Shown one piece after another: positions 28,611-36,403 of a DNA stretch of 40,193 bases. Source of the DNA: a virus. The notes under the pieces were generated by a model, which ran no database searches, had not been told where the DNA came from, and saw nothing but the letters and a program-made list of their open reading frames with translations. The translations under genes and the position numbers were made by a program. Position 1 is the first letter of the stretch, and the number at the start of each line of letters is the position of its first letter. The DNA lies in IMG/VR virus record IMGVR_UViG_3300046804_003396, positions 1 to 40,193 of that record, one strand, 5' to 3'.

Positions 28611-29256
28611 CTTTTTCAAGTTTTATGACGAGAAGAACCCCAATCACGTTAAGGCAGTTCAGTGGTTGGAAGATAATCTCCCAGTCAAATATCTAGAGGA
28701 TAACATTGATTGGGCAGAAATTTATCGCGGAAAAAAGACTAGTGCTGCACCAGCCCCTGCCGCTGCTGCAGCTCCTGTAACAGGTGGCGATGATGTCCCC
28801 CAAATGGGCATCAAGTTAATCAAAGAATTTGAAGGATGTCACTTAAAGGCATATCCAGATCCTCTGACTGGTGGACTTCCAATTACAATCGGTTGGGGTT
28901 CTACTCGTAAGAAGGATGGATCACACTTCAAACTTGGTGATACCCTAACTCAACAGGAAGCAGATACACTTCTGATTGAACAATGTAAGAATGAGTTTCT
29001 TCCTGCACTCCGTAAAATCCCACACTGGAATGAAATGTCTGATGGAAAAAGAGGCGCTCTGCTCAGCTTTGCTTATAATCTTGGTGCCGGTTTTTACGGT
29101 GGCGATAACTTTAATACTATTACTAAACGCCTGAAGAATAAAGAGTGGGACTTAGTGCCCGATGCTCTCTATCTCTACAGAAATCCTGGATCTAATGTAG
29201 AAGCAGGACTTGCTCGTAGAAGAAAAGCAGAAGGTGAGGCTTGGAAAAAAGGATAA
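28588..29256 (+). CDS. GH24 lysozyme (endolysin)
   Basis: 222 residues. Residues about 1-48 repeat the N-terminal domain of the C39-like lysin; an Ala/Pro linker (about 52-65) follows. The C-terminal GH24 domain reads KLIKEFEGCHLKAYPDP with catalytic Glu82 and Asp91, ITIGWGST with the likely Thr, GALLSFAYNLGAG, and GLARRRKAEGEAW. It cleaves the glycan backbone of peptidoglycan. No signal peptide, so it probably needs a holin. The stop lies within a late promoter octamer. Confidence 0.92.
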   Translation: MARIDLHNFFKFYDEKNPNHVKAVQWLEDNLPVKYLEDNIDWAEIYRGKKTSAAPAPAAAAAPVTGGDDVPQMGIKLIKEFEGCHLKAYPDPLTGGLPITIGWGSTRKKDGSHFKLGDTLTQQEADTLLIEQCKNEFLPALRKIPHWNEMSDGKRGALLSFAYNLGAGFYGGDNFNTITKRLKNKEWDLVPDALYLYRNPGSNVEAGLARRRKAEGEAWKKG

Positions 29257-29259
29257 ATA
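29252..29259 (+). promoter_or_regulatory. Late promoter GATAAATA overlapping a stop codon
   Basis: Contains the TAA stop of the GH24 gene; would drive the outer-membrane protein gene through a 140-base leader (29260-29398) in which I see no strong structure. Confidence 0.6.
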
Positions 29260-29398
29260 GTTACAATCATAACTGATTCTTGATCTTAACTGGTCTGAAT
29301 CTACATACTCCGAGTCCTCTGTGACTTGGTGAATACTTTACTTTTAAACAACTTTAGTTTGTTTCGTTTAGTACACACTAAGTAATAGAGGACTTTTT

Positions 29399-31453
29399 AT
29401 GTCTTACGCTTCAAGGGCGCTTGCCGTAGCGTCTGCTCTTTTAATGGGAGCACCAACGGCATTCGCAGATACAATTTCTGGTACAGATTTTGAATCTGGA
29501 AATACTTCTGGATGGAATACTGGAACTCAAACAGGAACATTAGATAGCACAATCACAGGACAGGGAACAGGTGTTAGTGTTGTCGATAATCCAGTAATCT
29601 TTAATGCTGGTTCATTTCCAGCAGTAGGAACCCCAACTTTACAAGATGGTTCTCCTAATCCATATTATGCTCCTGCAGTAGAACCAACAACTTGGGAATT
29701 TTCTCCATATGGAACTGCTGGTGCTGCATTACAACCAAATGGACAGCAAACATTTGATCAAGCAACAGAAGCACTTGGATTGACCGCAGAAGAAAATCAG
29801 GCAATCAAAGACCTTCTCATTCAACAGCAACAGCAATCTGGTTTAGGAAATCCAACTCCTACTGATGCTTCTTGGATTACAAAGTCTGTTACACTTCAGA
29901 CTGGAACTGTTTATACTATGTCTTGGAACTACATTGGAACTGACTATGTTCCATTTAATGATGGTTCTATTACTTCACTTGTCTATCAGGGAACAGGTTC
30001 TTCTCCTTCCATCACTGTTAATAATCAACTTCAAAACTATGCACTTCTAGGATTTACTAATCCAGGAACTGGTGATTACTCAACAGGTTCTTTTGGTTCT
30101 ACTGGATGGCAGTATTCGACATATCAGGTAGGTGCTGATGGTGATTATCTCTTAGGTTTTGCAGTATTCAACCTCGGAGATACTGCACTTTCTCCTGTTC
30201 TTTTAGTTGATAGTCAGCCTGGAACTACAACTGCAAACGGAGAGACCTTTACTCCTGTTGCACCTAATAATCCTGATGCGCCATCTGTTGATGAAGTAGC
30301 ACCAACTCCAACTCCAGAACCAGAACCTACACCAGAACCAGAACCTACACCAGAACCTGAGCCAACTCCAGAACCAACTCCAGAACCTGAGCCAACTCCA
30401 GAACCAGAGCCAACTCCAGAACCTGAGCCAACTCCTGAACCAACATTAGTAAGTTCTGTTACCGTTCCTGCTCCAGGACTTCCTGTTGTATCTAAAACTA
30501 AAGTTACTCATAAAGTATCTGAGGGTGATGGAGTTCAAAAGATTAGAAGAAACTTTGAAACTACAACCGAAACTCCTCTATTAAAGCAAGATACTTATAG
30601 TGATAATACCGTAGTTTATTCTTTACTTCTTTCTGTTGATACAAAGAATACTCAGGATGTTCTTTCTGGTCGTGTAGATCAGCACGAAGTTTTGGATAAG
30701 ATTGGTGGTGGATTGCAAAACCTCTTTAATTATGAACCAACTGAGCCAACTACGGACAGAGTAAGAGTATTCAGCAACAACTATTATGCTTGGTCTTCTG
30801 GTGATTATGGATACACTGGTAAATCTTTAATTATCGGTGGTGGATTAGAAATTGATATCAAACCAACCTGGACGATTGGTGGTCAGTATAATAATGTAAA
30901 TGTTGATTTAGGTGGTGTTGATAGCACTTCTAAACTTCTTAAGAACCATTATGGTTTCTTTAATATGCTCCGTGGAAATACACTATCACTCTTAACAAAT
31001 GCTGGATTTACTCAGAACAAATATAATGTAGTAAGAAATGTCCAGGGTATCTTTAACAATGAGAGTTCAACTCAAGGAAAAGAGTGGTGGGTAAATAATA
31101 GATTGATATGGAATCTTCATAAGAATATAACACCATTTGTTGGATATACGATTGGTAATTATCAGAGAGATGGTTTTACTGAGAACGGTAATATCCAATC
31201 CAGAAGAACTGTTGATGATATTAATGAAACTTCACATTCTGGTGAGGTTGGTCTAAATATTTCACATCGTTTTGGTGGTAAGAAAAAGGATTTATTCGGC
31301 ATAACTGTCGGTGGTTCTTATGAAACCAGCGGAATGATTGAGGCAAATGCTTCTGTTGATTATAAGGAAATGGTAATCATTGAAGGAATTCATCAAATTA
31401 ATGATGGAGTTTCTAACACAGCAGTATCTGCAAAACTTAAATTTAAGTTCTAA
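29399..31453 (+). CDS. Autotransporter-like outer-membrane protein with Pro-Glu linker
   Basis: 684 residues. Signal peptide (cleavage after TAFA, about residue 23) leads into a Gly/Thr/Ser-rich beta domain (about 25-290) beginning DFESGNTSGWNT, like bacterial exported adhesin or PEP-CTERM-type domains. A low-complexity linker of PTPEPEP units (about 302-350) follows, then a C-terminal domain (about 400-684) of alternating aromatic/polar strands ending KFKF, consistent with a 12-strand beta-barrel. The architecture is that of a cell-surface autotransporter rather than a tail fibre, but a virion fibre with a signal peptide cannot be excluded. GAGG precedes the ATG. Confidence 0.7.
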   Translation: MSYASRALAVASALLMGAPTAFADTISGTDFESGNTSGWNTGTQTGTLDSTITGQGTGVSVVDNPVIFNAGSFPAVGTPTLQDGSPNPYYAPAVEPTTWEFSPYGTAGAALQPNGQQTFDQATEALGLTAEENQAIKDLLIQQQQQSGLGNPTPTDASWITKSVTLQTGTVYTMSWNYIGTDYVPFNDGSITSLVYQGTGSSPSITVNNQLQNYALLGFTNPGTGDYSTGSFGSTGWQYSTYQVGADGDYLLGFAVFNLGDTALSPVLLVDSQPGTTTANGETFTPVAPNNPDAPSVDEVAPTPTPEPEPTPEPEPTPEPEPTPEPTPEPEPTPEPEPTPEPEPTPEPTLVSSVTVPAPGLPVVSKTKVTHKVSEGDGVQKIRRNFETTTETPLLKQDTYSDNTVVYSLLLSVDTKNTQDVLSGRVDQHEVLDKIGGGLQNLFNYEPTEPTTDRVRVFSNNYYAWSSGDYGYTGKSLIIGGGLEIDIKPTWTIGGQYNNVNVDLGGVDSTSKLLKNHYGFFNMLRGNTLSLLTNAGFTQNKYNVVRNVQGIFNNESSTQGKEWWVNNRLIWNLHKNITPFVGYTIGNYQRDGFTENGNIQSRRTVDDINETSHSGEVGLNISHRFGGKKKDLFGITVGGSYETSGMIEANASVDYKEMVIIEGIHQINDGVSNTAVSAKLKFKF
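30302..30442 (+). repeat. Pro-Glu-Pro-Thr codon repeat
   Basis: About 47 codons of imperfect CCAGAACC/CCAACTCCA units encoding PTPEPEP. Such arrays are prone to length change. Confidence 0.85.
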
Positions 31454-31456
31454 AAT

Positions 31457-31464
31457 CCTAAATA
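31457..31464 (+). promoter_or_regulatory. Possible late promoter variant CCTAAATA
   Basis: TAAATA core in the same AATCCTAAATAA context as at 4490; 54 bp before the gene at 31519. Confidence 0.3.
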
Positions 31465-31518
31465 ACAAAGACATCATCACAAGGACTGATGGATACCCCA
31501 AATAAAAGAGAAAAGTGT

Positions 31519-31833
31519 ATGAGTACTGTTATTCGTATTGCGATTTTGGGTTGGTCTGCTGCTCTTCTTACTGCTAGTTATGCTGGTGCTCTATCTAAGA
31601 TGGACCCAACATTTATTGCTACTGTTTTCACCGCATCTGCTGCTACTTTCGGTATTAACACAATGAAGAAGGGTGGCGATGATGATGAAAAGAAAGAAGA
31701 ACCACGTAGAGAAGTTGTAGTAGAACCTACACCAGAACCACCAGCATCTGAAGAAGTTGCTGCAGAACCAACTCTTGAAGAAAGAGTTGAAGTTCTAGAA
31801 GGTCAAGTACAACCACGTACAGGTGGAGCATAA
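31519..31833 (+). CDS. Membrane protein with acidic Pro/Glu tail
   Basis: 104 residues from ATG 31519: two hydrophobic segments (about 4-26 and 30-46) then an acidic tail with VVVEPTPEPPASEE and a short coiled-coil-like end. In-frame ATG 31489 has AAGGA close upstream and could add ten residues. The EPTPEP motif echoes the linker of the preceding outer-membrane protein, which may reflect shared ancestry of the linker or simple composition. Function unknown. Confidence 0.65.
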   Translation: MSTVIRIAILGWSAALLTASYAGALSKMDPTFIATVFTASAATFGINTMKKGGDDDEKKEEPRREVVVEPTPEPPASEEVAAEPTLEERVEVLEGQVQPRTGGA

Positions 31834-31949
31834 TGGCAAAGTCTGCAAACAAAGGTAAAAAAGGTGGAGCAGGTTCTGCTAATAATAAAAAGCAGAACTC
31901 AGGCAATGCCAATGCTAAAAAGGCAAAGAATGGTGGCAAGAAAAAATGA
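31833..31949 (+). CDS. Lys/Gly/Asn-rich micro-protein
   Basis: 38 residues built only from Lys, Asn, Gly, Ala, Ser, Gln and Met (KGKKGGAGSANNKKQN, ends GGKKK). Very basic and presumably disordered; it could bind nucleic acid or LPS. Start overlaps the previous stop (TAATG), stop overlaps the next ATG, so it is embedded in a coupled run. Confidence 0.6.
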   Translation: MAKSANKGKKGGAGSANNKKQNSGNANAKKAKNGGKKK

Positions 31950-32125
31950 TTGAGTTTGTGACTTTAAGTATTGTTGGTCATATGATAGTTGGTCCTGATT
32001 TATGTCAAACAGATTTTTTAGGTGATAACCAAATATACACATTCACGTACCAATGCCAAGAGAATGGAACACTCCTAAAAGAGAGTGTTGGAATGCTCCC
32101 ATACACCAAATACTCAAAGCTATAG
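31946..32125 (+). CDS. Small hypothetical protein
   Basis: 59 residues starting MIEFVTLSIVGHMIVGP, with two Cys (DLCQTDF, YQCQENG) that could form a disulfide if exported. ATGA overlap with the Lys-rich gene, 73-bp overlap with the next gene in another frame. Function unknown. Confidence 0.6.
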   Translation: MIEFVTLSIVGHMIVGPDLCQTDFLGDNQIYTFTYQCQENGTLLKESVGMLPYTKYSKL

Positions 32126-32253
32126 ATAATCACACCCGTCTTTTTATGGAGACGGGTGATCTTTGGCATGAAGAACAGGCCCAGATCTTGAGAAAGTATG
32201 TAAAAGATTTGAAAGTCTGGATTCATAAACAAGAAGGATGGTGGGATGAATGA
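32053..32253 (+). CDS. Small Trp-rich soluble protein
   Basis: 66 residues, helical, with conserved-looking Trp/His (WNAPIHQILKAIDNHTR, DLWHEEQAQILRKYVKDL, EGWWDE). Overlaps the preceding gene by 73 bp and the next by 4 bp. Both overlapping frames look protein-like. No function assigned. Confidence 0.65.
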   Translation: MPREWNTPKRECWNAPIHQILKAIDNHTRLFMETGDLWHEEQAQILRKYVKDLKVWIHKQEGWWDE

Positions 32254-32996
32254 AAAAAATCCTCACAGTATTAGGTTTATCTTTAACTTTATCACTTCCA
32301 GTATTAGCAAACTCACTTGAACCAAAACAACCTACAGTAAGACCTTATAGTGCAGAGGCGATGGGTTGTATGATTCTTTTAGAATGTACTGAAGGACTAG
32401 AAAAACTCACTCCAGAATCAAAAGTTTTTGAAGATCCAGACTTTGATCCTTTCAGAGAAGAGATTAAAAGAATTATTTTAGCACTCAACAATTTAGAAAT
32501 CGGAGTGTATCTTGCACCTTCTAGATATTTCACTCCAAGAACTGTAGGACTTTACAAACCAAACTACAATCGTTTCTTTATCAATGAAACTCTTTTACAA
32601 GATAAAAGAGAGTTTCTTGGAACTTTAAGACACGAAGGTTGGCACGCAGTTCAAGATGCTATGGGTGGTGGATTGCAAAATGGATTTATGGCTCAAGTTC
32701 ATCAGGATTCTGAGATTCCTGCTTGGGTTATGAAATCTACCAGATTGACTTATGAATCAATGATGCAAAGTCGTGCAGTTCCTTGGGAGGCAGATGCAAA
32801 CTGGGCAGAAGAACAATCTAATGTAACTGCCGAAAAACTTGAGATGGCAGCAAAAGGTCCATTATGGGAACAGATTACTCCAACACCAATGACTAAAGAA
32901 TGGTTGATTGGTTGTGGTTGGATGAAACCACAAGATGGGTTATATCCGTATTATCCAAATAAGAAAGTCCAGTATTGTACGGAAGGTAAGTATTGA
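32250..32996 (+). CDS. Secreted zincin-like metalloprotease
   Basis: 248 residues. Signal peptide MKKILTVLGLSLTLSLPVLA, then a mature domain with TLRHEGWHAVQDAMGG (HExxH: His128, Glu129, His132). A downstream acidic/Asp residue, perhaps in PWEADANWAEEQ, would complete the zinc site. Four Cys suggest disulfides in the periplasm. Possible targets are envelope proteins or phage precursors; unknown. Coupled to both neighbours. Confidence 0.76.
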   Translation: MKKILTVLGLSLTLSLPVLANSLEPKQPTVRPYSAEAMGCMILLECTEGLEKLTPESKVFEDPDFDPFREEIKRIILALNNLEIGVYLAPSRYFTPRTVGLYKPNYNRFFINETLLQDKREFLGTLRHEGWHAVQDAMGGGLQNGFMAQVHQDSEIPAWVMKSTRLTYESMMQSRAVPWEADANWAEEQSNVTAEKLEMAAKGPLWEQITPTPMTKEWLIGCGWMKPQDGLYPYYPNKKVQYCTEGKY

Positions 32997-33148
32997 TGGA
33001 TCAGTTTCCTTGGGGTGTTGTTATAATATTATCTTGTGGACTTGCTTTTACTGCATATATCATTTACTACATATTAAAGTTAGCATCTGAGGAGATGAAA
33101 GATGAAAAACCTAGCACTCATTCTGTCAGCGACGAGTCTGGCAATTAG
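32996..33148 (+). CDS. Small single-pass membrane protein
   Basis: 50 residues: hydrophobic segment about 7-29 (VVIILSCGLAFTAYIIYYIL) and a charged tail. Starts on the last base of the protease stop (TGATG) and overlaps the next gene by 47 bp. The pair of nested small membrane genes with a cytosolic-tail protein resembles spanin-type arrangements, unproven. Confidence 0.55.
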   Translation: MDQFPWGVVIILSCGLAFTAYIIYYILKLASEEMKDEKPSTHSVSDESGN

Positions 33149-33314
33149 TGGGGCACTTTGTTATGGTGCTTATGTGACTTACAAAAAAGCAGAAGCAATC
33201 ATTAATAATCCTGAAGAGTTTGTAGGAAAGGTTGTAGAGAATCAAGTTAATAAAGCATTTGAAAAATTACCTATTCCCAAACTAAATACTGAGAAGTTTA
33301 AATTGCCATTCTAA
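33102..33314 (+). CDS. Small membrane-anchored protein
   Basis: 70 residues: N-terminal hydrophobic segment (about 4-26, LILSATSLAISGALCYGAY), then an amphipathic charged tail ending FKLPF. Good GAGGAGATGAAAG context upstream. I have the impression similar proteins occur in T4-like cyanophages. TAATG overlap with the nuclease gene. Confidence 0.7.
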   Translation: MKNLALILSATSLAISGALCYGAYVTYKKAEAIINNPEEFVGKVVENQVNKAFEKLPIPKLNTEKFKLPF

Positions 33315-33745
33315 TGGATAAGGATCCTTATATTTACAGAATTAAACAAGTCCTGAAGGTTGTAGATGGTGACACTATTGATGCTGCTATTGATTTGGGG
33401 TTTGATATCTCTCTTACTAAGCGAATTCGTCTTGCTGGTGTCGATACCCCAGAGAGCAGAACAACTGATGCAAAGGAGAAAGCACTTGGTCTTGAAGTTA
33501 AAGAATGGCTTAAAAAGAAACTAGAAGGTCAAACTGATATCATTGTGAAAACAGAACTTCCAGATTCTACCGAAAAGTATGGTAGAATTCTAGGACATCT
33601 TTTTATTGGTGATAAGGAAGTATCTGCAGTTAATAAAAAGAAGTCTGTTAATCAGATGATGATTGATGAAGGATATGCTTGGGAATATGATGGGGGAACC
33701 AAGAAAAAAGATTTTGCTTTATTGGAATCTAGGAGACAGAAATGA
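33314..33745 (+). CDS. SNase-like (thermonuclease) protein
   Basis: 143 residues of the staphylococcal-nuclease fold: LKVVDGDTIDA with calcium-ligand Asp20, IRLAGVDTPES with Arg39, Asp44 and Glu47, and EKYGRILGHLF with Arg91, the catalytic set. It lacks a signal peptide, though the preceding gene is a membrane protein. Possible roles are host nucleic-acid degradation or nucleotide salvage. Coupled at both ends by overlaps. Confidence 0.9.
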   Translation: MDKDPYIYRIKQVLKVVDGDTIDAAIDLGFDISLTKRIRLAGVDTPESRTTDAKEKALGLEVKEWLKKKLEGQTDIIVKTELPDSTEKYGRILGHLFIGDKEVSAVNKKKSVNQMMIDEGYAWEYDGGTKKKDFALLESRRQK

Positions 33746-33942
33746 TTTACTTTAATATTGTTAGATTATTCATTATTATCTGGGCTGCATTAATGATTTC
33801 TGCTGTTGAATCTGTTGCGATTAGAACAGAAGGTCAAGTAGAACTAGAAAGTACAAGTCGGGATGCCTATTCTAAAGTTCTTATTCTTGCTGTTGGATCT
33901 TTTCTTGGGGATGCTGCTTTTAAGTTAAAGAATAAAAAATGA
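33742..33942 (+). CDS. Small two-segment membrane protein
   Basis: 66 residues with two hydrophobic segments (about 3-24 and 47-60) separated by a polar loop and ending in Lys-rich FKLKNKK. ATGA overlap with the nuclease stop. Holin-like topology is conceivable but no class is recognised. Confidence 0.62.
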   Translation: MIYFNIVRLFIIIWAALMISAVESVAIRTEGQVELESTSRDAYSKVLILAVGSFLGDAAFKLKNKK

Positions 33943-34133
33943 AACTTCTTATCTTAGATATTTTAATAGTTCTAAGATTATTAACTAATGATGGTATGAT
34001 GCTTGAGAATAGAAGACCTATTCCCAAGAGGCAACCAGTAGAAGTGATTCGTTTTGTTAGGAGACCTGCTAAACGAGGAAGGAAAAAATTTAGAATGATA
34101 AGCGAGCAGACAATTTCTTGGCAATCTTTTTAG
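33939..34133 (+). CDS. Small basic protein
   Basis: 64 residues: short hydrophobic N-terminus (LLILDILIVLRLL) then a basic Pro/Arg-rich segment (VEVIRFVRRPAKRGRKKF). Starts by ATGA overlap; its 3' end overlaps the convergent minus-strand gene by 44 bp. Function unknown. Confidence 0.55.
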   Translation: MKLLILDILIVLRLLTNDGMMLENRRPIPKRQPVEVIRFVRRPAKRGRKKFRMISEQTISWQSF

Positions 34134-34977
34134 GTGGAGCATAGAGACCTTTAAATCTTTCTTGCCCTTCTTTTGTGAACTTATCTTTCATCACATCGTC
34201 AATAATAACTTTATTTTCAATTTCATAAAGTGAATTTGTATCTACTTGGTCGCGGATATACTGCTCTACATTATCTGTTTGTGCTACCAAGCGTGTTCCC
34301 TCTGATGAGTATTCAAATATATCAACGTGTCCTCCATCTGCTAGAACATAATGTAAAACTGGTTTGATTTGTTTGATTTTAATTTTAAATTTGTTCTTCG
34401 CTGCCTCTCTTATCATAGGTTCGGCAGCATTCTTAAGCACGTTTAGCACCGCTGTGGATGCCATAGTAGCAGCAGTGGTGACTACTGCGACAGCACCAGC
34501 CGTAGCAACAAGAGAAGGGTCAGGTAAATTAATATTGATTCCACCGACGTTAAAGGTAGGTTTTGGTAAATCTGCAGGAACTTCTGCAATGGGTTTAGTA
34601 GTCTGAACTTGAGGAACTACTGGTTGTTGAAAAACTTGAGAAACCTGAGGTGGTAACTGAGGTTTAGCATCGGGCAAACCTCTAGATTTTTCCTGAGGTT
34701 GCTCTTGTGATTTTTGTTCGTTTCTTACAGAAGCATCAAATTCTGCTTGAGTAGGAACTCTTACAACAGGATACTGTATAGTTGTGTTTGGTGCATCTAT
34801 AACAGGAACTTCAAGACCACGAACAACTGGAGCATTTATTTGCTGAAGAATTGGTTTATCTACAGTTGGAATTACTGACGGACCAGAAATCCGATTAATA
34901 TTTGAGTTTGGTACATTAATCGGATTATTTCCGATCATCCTTATTTGATTGGTATCAATTGGATTGATTGGTTCCAT
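34090..34977 (-). CDS. Pro-rich, possibly membrane-inserting protein
   Basis: 295 residues from the ATG at 34977; an in-frame upstream ATG at 35010 lies inside the preceding gene. The N-terminal half (about 1-145) is Pro/Val/Gln-rich with repeated short hydrophobic motifs (PVVRGLEVPVIDAP, QQPVVPQVQ). An Ala/Val segment (about 155-182) could cross a membrane, and the C-terminal domain is charged. Last of four minus-strand genes. Virion structural or secreted complex component is possible; not recognised. Confidence 0.65.
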   Translation of the reverse strand: MEPINPIDTNQIRMIGNNPINVPNSNINRISGPSVIPTVDKPILQQINAPVVRGLEVPVIDAPNTTIQYPVVRVPTQAEFDASVRNEQKSQEQPQEKSRGLPDAKPQLPPQVSQVFQQPVVPQVQTTKPIAEVPADLPKPTFNVGGININLPDPSLVATAGAVAVVTTAATMASTAVLNVLKNAAEPMIREAAKNKFKIKIKQIKPVLHYVLADGGHVDIFEYSSEGTRLVAQTDNVEQYIRDQVDTNSLYEIENKVIIDDVMKDKFTKEGQERFKGLYAPPKKIAKKLSARLSF

Positions 34978-35578
34978 TGATTTTCTGAGACATTTGTTTG
35001 TACATATCACCTAAATCATCGTTATAAGTAGGAGTTTGTTGTGGAACTACTACGTTAATGTCTGCACAAACTTTATAGTAAGGACTTGTTGGAAAGAAAT
35101 CAATTCCAGATTTCTTTGCTTCACCACACTTTAATAATCTTACGAGTTCAAAATCAAGTCGTGCTTTGTCTGTTTCTGCTTGTTGTCTTGAAATTTCAAC
35201 TCTTGCTCTTGCTTTACAAAGTTCTTGTAATGAACCATCTAAAGGAATATTGAAACCCATTGATACTCCAGCATTACCAGAATATGAACTAAACTGCTCT
35301 GGATCTTGACTGCCATTTCCATTACCAATTACAAAAGGTGCAAATGAAAATGTTGCTCCTTGACAACTTACTCCTCCACCATAAGTATTCATTGCATATG
35401 GGCCCTGAAGAACCTGAACTGCCTGGTTTGTTACATTACCAGTAGCAGATGCTGAAGGTCCTGCGATGTTTGTATTTGATGGTGCTTGCTGAGCAAATGC
35501 AGTTCCAGTTGAGATTATTGCGTAAAGACAGAGATTGATGTAGTGGTTGATTGAGTTTCTGTGGTGCGATCTATCCAT
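34955..35578 (-). CDS. Exported Cys-containing protein
   Basis: 207 residues. A long n-region then a hydrophobic stretch and TGTAFAQQ, a plausible signal cleavage near residue 29. The mature part is Gly/Asn/Ser-rich with Cys in GVSCQGATF, ELCKARARVE, LLKCGEAKK and KVCADINV, and a helical middle (about 115-150). The only ATG lies inside the upstream gene (64-bp overlap), so translation is probably coupled. Function unknown. Confidence 0.65.
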   Translation of the reverse strand: MDRSHHRNSINHYINLCLYAIISTGTAFAQQAPSNTNIAGPSASATGNVTNQAVQVLQGPYAMNTYGGGVSCQGATFSFAPFVIGNGNGSQDPEQFSSYSGNAGVSMGFNIPLDGSLQELCKARARVEISRQQAETDKARLDFELVRLLKCGEAKKSGIDFFPTSPYYKVCADINVVVPQQTPTYNDDLGDMYKQMSQKINGTNQSN

Positions 35579-35874
35579 GTTTCTTTAGCCACTCCAGGTC
35601 CGAGATAGGTTTCACTGAACTGAAATGGAGCACCCTGATCCATAATGGAATATCCAGCACCACGTTGAGGTGTGCTAGGAATGTTGATGTTCGTTCCAGT
35701 TACAGTATATGATTCTCCAGTTGTATATTCAACTTGGCGAATTGCTTCTACAATTTTTGTAGAAGATTCTGTAGTCGCATTGATTGTGCCCCTAGTAAAA
35801 TTAGGCACAACACTTTCTGCTAGGGCAGGAGAACAGAACCCTAGCAGGGTTATTCCTGCTAGGATTTTTCTCAT
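35515..35874 (-). CDS. Small exported protein, paralogue of neighbour
   Basis: 119 residues. Signal peptide MRKILAGITLLGFCSPALA, then a Thr/Ser-rich beta-type domain. YTVTGTNINIPSTPQ and APFQFSETY align with YSASGTNIQSTSF and QAFTFSESF of the upstream gene product, so the two probably arose by duplication. ATGA overlap with that gene. Confidence 0.7.
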   Translation of the reverse strand: MRKILAGITLLGFCSPALAESVVPNFTRGTINATTESSTKIVEAIRQVEYTTGESYTVTGTNINIPSTPQRGAGYSIMDQGAPFQFSETYLGPGVAKETWIDRTTETQSTTTSISVFTQ

Positions 35875-36332
35875 TTGAATACGCTCAATTCAACACTACG
35901 TTGACCAGTTGCGGTTGTTCCTGCTCCACCAGCAGTTACGGTAGGAACACCAGTTGGAGATAAGGTTCCTGCGAGAGTTCCTTTCTCACCACCAACTTGA
36001 GTTACACTATCTCCATAAAGATTTGGAGTTCCGATAACACCATTAGTAACTGTTTGAGTTGTTACAGGAGTATCAGCAGCATTGAAACTTTCCGAGAAAG
36101 TAAATGCTTGACCTGGGGTATTGATATCGTAGGTTCCAGCACCACCTACACCACCAAAAGATGTGGATTGGATATTAGTTCCTGAAGCGGAATACGAAGC
36201 ACCGATTCGAGTTGATTGAACAGCAGCACCATCAACTTTCAATTGTACGGAGTCAGTGATTCTTGATGTGATTTCAGCAGCATTAACTGGGATTGCGAAG
36301 AATAACGAAAAGGCTAGAATAAGTCTTTTCAT
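35871..36332 (-). CDS. Small exported Gly/Thr-rich protein
   Basis: 153 residues from ATG 36332, which starts signal peptide MKRLILAFSLFFAIPVNA; the upstream in-frame extension is rejected. The mature chain is rich in Gly, Thr, Ser and Val with few charges, consistent with an extracellular beta or fibre-like protein. Paralogous to the next gene. The ACTAAATA at 36366-36359 (minus strand) is a possible late promoter. Confidence 0.72.
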   Translation of the reverse strand: MKRLILAFSLFFAIPVNAAEITSRITDSVQLKVDGAAVQSTRIGASYSASGTNIQSTSFGGVGGAGTYDINTPGQAFTFSESFNAADTPVTTQTVTNGVIGTPNLYGDSVTQVGGEKGTLAGTLSPTGVPTVTAGGAGTTATGQRSVELSVFK

Positions 36333-36358
36333 TTTCTTATTGTGATAAACACTGGAAG

Positions 36359-36366
36359 TATTTAGT
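36359..36366 (-). promoter_or_regulatory. Possible minus-strand late promoter ACTAAATA
   Basis: TAAATA-core octamer 27 bp before the minus-strand ATG at 36332. Confidence 0.35.
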
Positions 36367-36378
36367 GAATTGGTGTAA

Positions 36379-36386
36379 AATAAATA
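36379..36386 (+). promoter_or_regulatory. Late promoter AATAAATA
   Basis: Late-type octamer 17 bp before the oxygenase gene; forms a divergent pair with the minus-strand site. Confidence 0.5.
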
Positions 36387-36403
36387 TCTAAAAAAGTAAC
36401 AAA

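Noticed and set aside
34364-34606. Plus-strand 80-residue ORF opposite the minus-strand Pro-rich gene
   Set aside because: It is the reverse complement of the Ala/Val segment of that gene and has no ribosome site.
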